Positions 7,701 to 9,207 of a stretch of 9,207 nt of DNA are shown piece after piece. The position numbers and the translations under genes were made by a program. The notes beneath the pieces were generated by a model. That model worked only from the letters and a program-made list of their open reading frames with translations. It was not told the DNA's origin and did not search any database. Source of the DNA: T3Sed10-241 sp036751905 (GTDB lineage Bacteria > Bacteroidota > Bacteroidia > Flavobacteriales_D > Cryomorphaceae); the NCBI GenBank assembly GCA_036751905.1, contig DAIOTP010000129.1, positions 1 through 9,207 on the forward strand, written 5' to 3'. Numbering within the stretch: the first letter of the stretch is position 1; each line of letters starts with the position of its first letter.

Positions 7701-8745
7701 CGGCATAGCATCCATCCAACTCAGCAAGGAGACCTTTGGCATTGCAGATGTTGGGGTGAATTTTGTTACGGTTACGGCAACGGATGCCGCGGGCCTGAGC
7801 AGCACTTGTACAGCAACGGTAACAGTATTGCCCGGCGCGTCGCAATGCAATGTGGACGGCGGCACCCTTGCTACTTCCGACCCGAGAACGAGCTTGTGTG
7901 TGGGTGACAACAAACCCAATTTGATCCAACTTTCCGTGAGTGGCAATGTAGGAACAGGACGCTTCGGCCTCGTAAGACAAGGTGACCTGGAAATCATGGC
8001 TACAAATGCATCCGGATTGTTTGACATGGAGAATTATCCTGCTGGAAATTATTTTGTCGGGCACGTTGCTGTACCTGCTTTGTCGGCGCTCTCGGGCGTT
8101 ACCAATGTAAGTCAGCTCAGCGGATGCTTCGACTTGTCAAATCAGCTGTTAGTTAATACTCTTGCTGTAAATGGAGGAACCATTGCAACCTCTGATCCTA
8201 CCAGTCTTTGCAACCAATCTGGCTTAGGCAGTACTATTGAATTTGAAGTGACCGGACAACAAGGAAGCAGCTTCCGGTGGGCATTGCTCAACCAGGGGGG
8301 CACTTCCATTATCAACTCTAACAGCACAGGTACATTCAATTTTGATCAAATAGTCCCAGGTACCTATCGGGTCGCCCATGCGGCTGCGCTCGGGGTGAGC
8401 TTATCATCCGCAAATCCAGCCAACCTGCCGGCCTGTGTTGCGGTGTCAAATACGATCAATGTGAGCGTAGAAGCATGCGAACCATCGGCCTCCCTCAGCA
8501 CTTCGCCTAACCCCACAAATGCTGTATCAAATGTGGAATTCTCGATTCCTCAGGAAGGACGGGTCTTTTTGGAATTGGTAGATATGTCGGGCCGAACGCT
8601 GAGAACCGTGCACAATGGCGTGGCCAATGCAGGCGCAACTTACCGCTATACTGTACACACCAGTGGCCTGGCCAATGGCATTTACATTTACAGGCTTACT
8701 ACTGGCAGTGAGGTAATTATTGAAAAAATGATGATTGCAAGGTAG
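1618..8745 (+). CDS. Giant T9SS-secreted surface protein: delta-60 repeats, HYR domains, sorting domain
   Basis: A 2375-residue modular secreted protein. Residues 1-36 form a Sec signal peptide. About 28 repeats of roughly 45-52 residues fill residues 50-1425, each built as VYxGGxFTxxxGxxRxRLAAxDxxTGxxxxWNPxANGxVxAL, which is the delta-60/beta-propeller-like pattern. A Cys-containing linker (1426-1507) follows, then seven HYR/Ig-like domains (1508-2073), two tandem GGT-ATSDP domains (about 2079-2287), and a type A T9SS sorting domain (about 2291-2375). The protein should cross the inner membrane by Sec and the outer membrane by T9SS, ending on the surface or outside. By family analogy it is probably an adhesin or matrix protein; no catalytic motif is visible, so no ligand or enzyme role is assigned. 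The start is the first ATG after an in-frame TAA at 1597-1599 and gives a clean signal peptide. AGAAGAG touches the ATG, too close for a Shine-Dalgarno site. The frame is intact throughout. Confidence 0.95.
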   Translation: MTTPKPLFTTACTHFISTIALIAFLLIAGTVERVMAQQFEILPNFWQTNGEVRAIETDKVNDIVYIGGDFTKIGPNNANAALLSSIDATVLKNFQIPNGPVNIAVEDGLGGWYIGGDFSAVGGEARRNLAQIDSNGVLTQWTPITNGSVYSMLLHLGKLYVGGAFTSINETIRGGLAALDPATGELHPFDPALNGAVHTMEVTNNTLYIGGSFTRVDAKHYGNVAIQEAPQYLFVDKRDISDENPREILASVPDGNGGYFIGGDFDRVNGVPRARIAHIDSLGTLTPWNPGADGNVRALKLDNGVLYAGGEFDLIGDLRRASVAALDAATAEVLPWSPKASGPVNTIDVTGDAVYVGGSFSMVGKFVPIAGIFHESDAEIVSIDGVIPDGAVLVSVPDGNGGWYVGGDFTTYSGLNRSRLAQIDSTGQVTDWNPGADGTVRAIAVSGNTVYVGGEFTQAGGEVRIRLAAINAITGTANFWNPNANNSVYSLAVAGNTVFIGGDFTNVAGASRSRLAAVRSDNGALIPWNTSANGRVNALVVHDNVVYAGGAFTTAAGSNRSRIVAINASSGEVLPWNPGANGDIETLAIGNNAIFVGGHFTSIAGTSRNRLAVLDINTSAVLGWNPNMDNFVRTLLVRDEVVYAGGDFGSVGGNSSFKRLVALGSNGAVIPGATPSASSTVQTLAYSEGKIFTGSSSGFIGGDSRQNAAAFDKITGAIRPWSPNPVGEVLDMKIAENTIFLGGTFSSLNLSSGSVSRFKIAEVDLITAIPTTFAPSVFTPGIQNAIVNALLVTPSTLYAGGSFTTVNGFTRNGLAAVDRAGGATTSWNPSMNMSAEIFVMEFYENDIIVGGKFFSAGGQGRTNVAKVSLQSGNGTPWDPNQQWSSVKSLSVQNSVIFIGSDANLVVGENTRNRAAAFDLGSGDLLDWNPNANNVVYALKVHENSVFLGGSFTNVGGSTRNRIAEVDNENGSVSAFAPSISPSGTNRVSSMALSDDGTALYIGGQFSTVSPFGFGITRNNLAAFDLEFGNLLPWNPNANNKVNSVFFKPADDNNGAQILVCGEFTSIGSQIRNGAATINVNGNLTSWQPEFLSTNNNLSFISIGSGKVFIGGLFEGVGAIEKNRIAALDLSSGSPLSFPVSFNNPVNSLQIADSILYFGGEFNNVNGNARNRLAATNRFTGELLDWNPGASGPVTVIKHKDDLVYVGGFFSSAGGAQRNRVACLSAATGFATIWNPNANGAVHSLAVEENVVYLGGAFTTIAGTTRNRIARVNRETGLLNPWNPNANSTVFAIAVSNSSVYLGGSFSQIGVKAQPYIVAVSPLTGVALSFNTTLDNEVRNIKLLDNKIFVAGAMSNVNGNPQRAFVVMDKASEELYPSNLDFANSEPTSVRAMSVAGSKVFLGGNFSKAGNSGSNLAVASFDFSECNLVLDCPSVQIPLPITGEIFLDPNLVANQLTDCNDGLIKSFSPSSLDCSNLGDNAITAIVSNQTGDTATCVFLARLVDTTPPMITTPDTLVLATLPGSCEALVEGLDTPVASDNCSEVTLTNNAPPNLPKGNNTITWTATDAEGLTSTALQVVTVIDNEPPSLQVPADLSINSVASACGAPLPSLGTATATDNCDVPVVTNNAPSAFPVGTNFVTWTATDESGNSITAQQAITVVDNRLPTITAPEHLQLAALTGVCEVDNVELGLPITADNCGVASVSNNAPLSFPIGTTSVIWTVEDLSGNTASAIQTVTVSTDEVPEITCPENATRDADDAACSYSVQEGEFIPSIAANCPIISLTNDFNNLENLNGASLPPGTTAVTYTVVGAGENTADCTVNITVLDVVPPTIECPSPINTNTLPGQCGAEVEFNIPPTSDNCGLQSMEQIAGPASGAFFQKGSTDVLFEAIDTQGNSSTCTLEVHVLDLEPPVITNCQLSITINSNPGQCGAIFQYFAPSGTDNCPGASIAQVAGLGSGALYPIGTTTESYLLSDASGNTATCSFTVTVVDVEAPEALCNNLTVELDANNAATVTGEQLGGNSSDNCGIASIQLSKETFGIADVGVNFVTVTATDAAGLSSTCTATVTVLPGASQCNVDGGTLATSDPRTSLCVGDNKPNLIQLSVSGNVGTGRFGLVRQGDLEIMATNASGLFDMENYPAGNYFVGHVAVPALSALSGVTNVSQLSGCFDLSNQLLVNTLAVNGGTIATSDPTSLCNQSGLGSTIEFEVTGQQGSSFRWALLNQGGTSIINSNSTGTFNFDQIVPGTYRVAHAAALGVSLSSANPANLPACVAVSNTINVSVEACEPSASLSTSPNPTNAVSNVEFSIPQEGRVFLELVDMSGRTLRTVHNGVANAGATYRYTVHTSGLANGIYIYRLTTGSEVIIEKMMIAR
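1765..5892 (+). repeat. About 28 tandem delta-60 / beta-propeller-like repeats (residues ~50-1425)
   Basis: I count 28 occurrences of the GGxF core or a clear variant of it. The first is IVYIGGDF (residues 63-70) and the last KVFLGGNF (about 1398-1405). The usual unit is about 47 residues. The best conserved parts are VYxGGxFT, an R-N-R or R-S-R followed by hydrophobic residues and alanines (TRNRIA, SRSRLAA), and WNPNANG. Weaker units occur: the fourth and seventh lack the arginine and WNP parts; the fourteenth (KIFTGSSSGF) and eighteenth (VIFIGSDANL) have altered cores; the fifteenth and nineteenth have longer loops. Codons for the same WNPNAN motif differ between units (for example AATCCAAATGCC against AATCCGAACGCC), so the array is old rather than freshly duplicated. 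Only two cysteines fall inside the repeats (units 21 and 24). Confidence 0.88.
1930..3090 (+). repeat. Higher-order three-blade repeat within the delta-60 array
   Basis: Blades 2, 5 and 8 share a special entry motif: V-E/P-D-G-x-G-G followed by WY/YF and I/V-GGDF, then an AxIDS-G turn rather than the usual AxDxxTG. They sit 441 and 432 bases apart (147 and 144 codons). Blades 4 and 7 are both degenerate at their second half and both lead into SVPDGNGG. The period is therefore three blades, with two full units (about 1930-2370 and 2371-2802) and two blades of a third. TCGGTACCAGA is shared exactly at 2368-2378 and 2800-2810. Later blades do not keep this period. Confidence 0.7.
6139..7836 (+). 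other. Seven tandem HYR (Ig-like) domains (residues ~1508-2073)
   Basis: Domain starts, judged from the PP or P joint that ends each unit, are at about residues 1508, 1587, 1666, 1745, 1832, 1914 and 1997. Typical HYR features recur: a D-N-x-P-P or D-V-V-P-P joint, a Cys in the first third (GSCEA, GQCGA), a second Cys in (S/T)DNC, a FPxGTT-type turn, and W/Y-T-ATDxxGN. The first three units match each other most closely (TNNAP before the turn). Units 4 to 7 carry extra cysteines near the end (T-A-x-C-x-V). Unit 7 lacks the early Cys pair partner and reads DANNAATV instead. The paired cysteines suggest extracellular disulfides. HYR domains are generally linked to adhesion. Confidence 0.88.
7846..8478 (+). 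repeat. Two tandem ~105-residue domains starting VxGGTxATSDP
   Basis: Unit A starts at about residue 2079 (VDGGTLATSDPRTSLC) and unit B at about 2184 (VNGGTIATSDPTSLC), 105 residues apart. Both continue with a hydrophobic strand and V-S/T-G (LSVSGNVG, FEVTGQQG), an FG/FRW-x-LxxQG strand, an S/T-G-x-F-x-x turn, a PAGNYFVGHVA or PGTYRVAHAA strand, and an LSS/LSG-xxN-xxxL-xxC end. The domain resembles modules found before the sorting domain in other large Bacteroidota surface proteins, where a GGTI-TTD-type opening recurs. I know no function for it. The near match of the two units points to tandem duplication, although their DNA has diverged. Confidence 0.75.
8488..8742 (+). other. T9SS type A C-terminal sorting domain (residues ~2291-2375)
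   Basis: The last 85 residues show the expected order: SPNPT at the start, a VEFSIPQEGRVFLELVDMSGR strand pair, a turn into LANGIYIYRL, and the terminal EKMMIAR. These match the Por-secretion-tail family, which directs proteins through the outer membrane by T9SS. In the known cases it is usually removed on export and the protein is either attached to the surface or released. The gene ends a few codons after the conserved lysine, as is normal. Confidence 0.92.
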
Positions 8746-8760
8746 CTAATCGCAGGTAGC

Positions 8761-9059
8761 CTGTATGGAAGTCCCAATTGCAGCTTTAGACACCAACCCG
8801 ACTACATCCACGAGCGCATGGCCACCTGGAGCGATGAAATCCCCGAAGGCCACTGGCACAAATACAGCTACACCGACATCATAGCCCGAAACAAAACCAG
8901 CCGCGACATTTTTGGATCAAAGACCAAAGCCTCACCCACCTCGACAAACTACCTGACCCCGATGTACTCGCCAACGAAATTGTCGAAAACATCGAATCAG
9001 CTCTGGAGAGTTTTAGGGCTGTGGAGGACGGGTTGAAGCAGGGGGCAGCCGAGGTTGAG
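8761..9059 (+). pseudogene. hsdM: Frameshifted C-terminal remnant of a type I restriction-modification methylase (HsdM)
   Basis: Two overlapping frames give one HsdM-like C-terminus. In the first, from about 8761 to 8912, the translation includes DYIHERMATWSDEIPEGHW and YSYTDIIARNKTSRDIF. In the second, from 8913, it continues WIKDQSLTHLDKLPDPDV, then LANEIVENIESALESFRAV. HsdM proteins of type I systems commonly end with a block like ARDKTSLDIFWLKD followed by NLPDPDVLAEEIVENLEAALESF, so the join falls inside a conserved block. It is explained by loss of one T from the run at 8909-8913. Only about 100 residues remain; the methylase core with its N-PP-Y/F motif is absent and there is no start. 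The frame is already open right after the giant gene's stop at 8743-8745. It cannot be functional unless this is a sequencing error at the very end of a gene lying elsewhere. No hsdS or hsdR is visible. Confidence 0.72.
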
Positions 9060-9061
9060 AT

Positions 9062-9207
9062 AAAAACACCACCTACGTTCCATGCGGAGGTTCAGTGGTT
9101 CGGGTCAAAAATATGGAATATTTGTTTTACTTTGGCCTGCCTTCGAAGCTCCGCGACTGGCTCTTGCTTATTTGGAAGTAGGGTATGGTGAAGTCGGTGG
9201 GGTGAGG
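9062..9207 (+). repeat. Dispersed repeat, copy 2, running off the window end
   Basis: Same orientation as the copy at 984-1140, with the A-run start, CGGAGG box, 41-base exact core (9127-9167) and G-rich end (from 9181). It begins two or three bases after the last recognisable HsdM codon, and the second HsdM frame reads on through it to a TGA at 9189-9191. This suggests the repeat either was inserted at, or normally follows, that gene end. The right boundary is not in the window. Confidence 0.78.

Noticed and set aside
7422..8027. A 201-codon minus-strand frame opposite the end of the HYR stack and first GGT module
   Set aside because: Antisense shadow caused by low stop frequency in GC-richer sequence; no family resemblance.
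8746..8800. Rho-independent terminator after the giant gene
   Set aside because: No GC-rich hairpin followed by a T run is visible; only a GGTAGC direct repeat (8741-8746, 8755-8760) is present.
1..9207. CRISPR array, tRNA or rRNA gene, intact transposase
   Set aside because: No regularly spaced short repeats with unique spacers, no cloverleaf or rRNA core sequence, and no transposase-like translation was seen on either strand. The regular repeats in the giant gene are protein-coding.

Overview
The window looks like a chromosomal segment of a Bacteroidota bacterium. The main reason is one giant secreted protein that ends in a type A C-terminal sorting domain of the type IX secretion system (T9SS), a system confined to that phylum. 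The protein also carries HYR domains and delta-60 type repeats, which are common in large surface proteins of marine and freshwater Flavobacteriia and Saprospiria relatives. Start regions lack strong Shine-Dalgarno sequences, which also fits. I cannot place the genus.

Layout, left to right. Bases 2-184 hold the possible 3' end of a plus-strand gene cut by the window edge (weak). Bases 226-759, minus strand, encode a 177-residue protein with about five membrane segments and no recognised family. Bases 760-1617 have no convincing gene, but contain one copy of a dispersed repeat (about 984-1140), a short extra piece of the same repeat (about 1191-1219), and a possible Bacteroidota-type promoter for the next gene. 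Bases 1618-8745 are a single 2375-codon gene. Its product has, in order: a signal peptide; about 28 blades of a delta-60/beta-propeller-like repeat; a short Cys-containing linker; seven HYR (Ig-like) domains; two tandem copies of a roughly 105-residue domain beginning GGT-ATSDP; and the T9SS sorting domain. Directly after its stop lies a frameshifted remnant of the C-terminus of a type I restriction-modification methylase (HsdM), about 8761-9059. A second copy of the dispersed repeat follows and runs off the window end.

There is no operon logic in the window. The giant gene stands alone and is presumably a cell-surface or released adhesin-like protein exported by Sec and then T9SS. The same-orientation repeat copies on both sides, the dead hsdM piece and the low coding density mark this as an accessory, recombination-prone locus rather than a housekeeping region. 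I found no CRISPR array, RNA gene, intact transposase or defence operon. The most notable items are the architecture and internal periodicity of the giant protein, the uncharacterised flanking repeat, and the hsdM relic.
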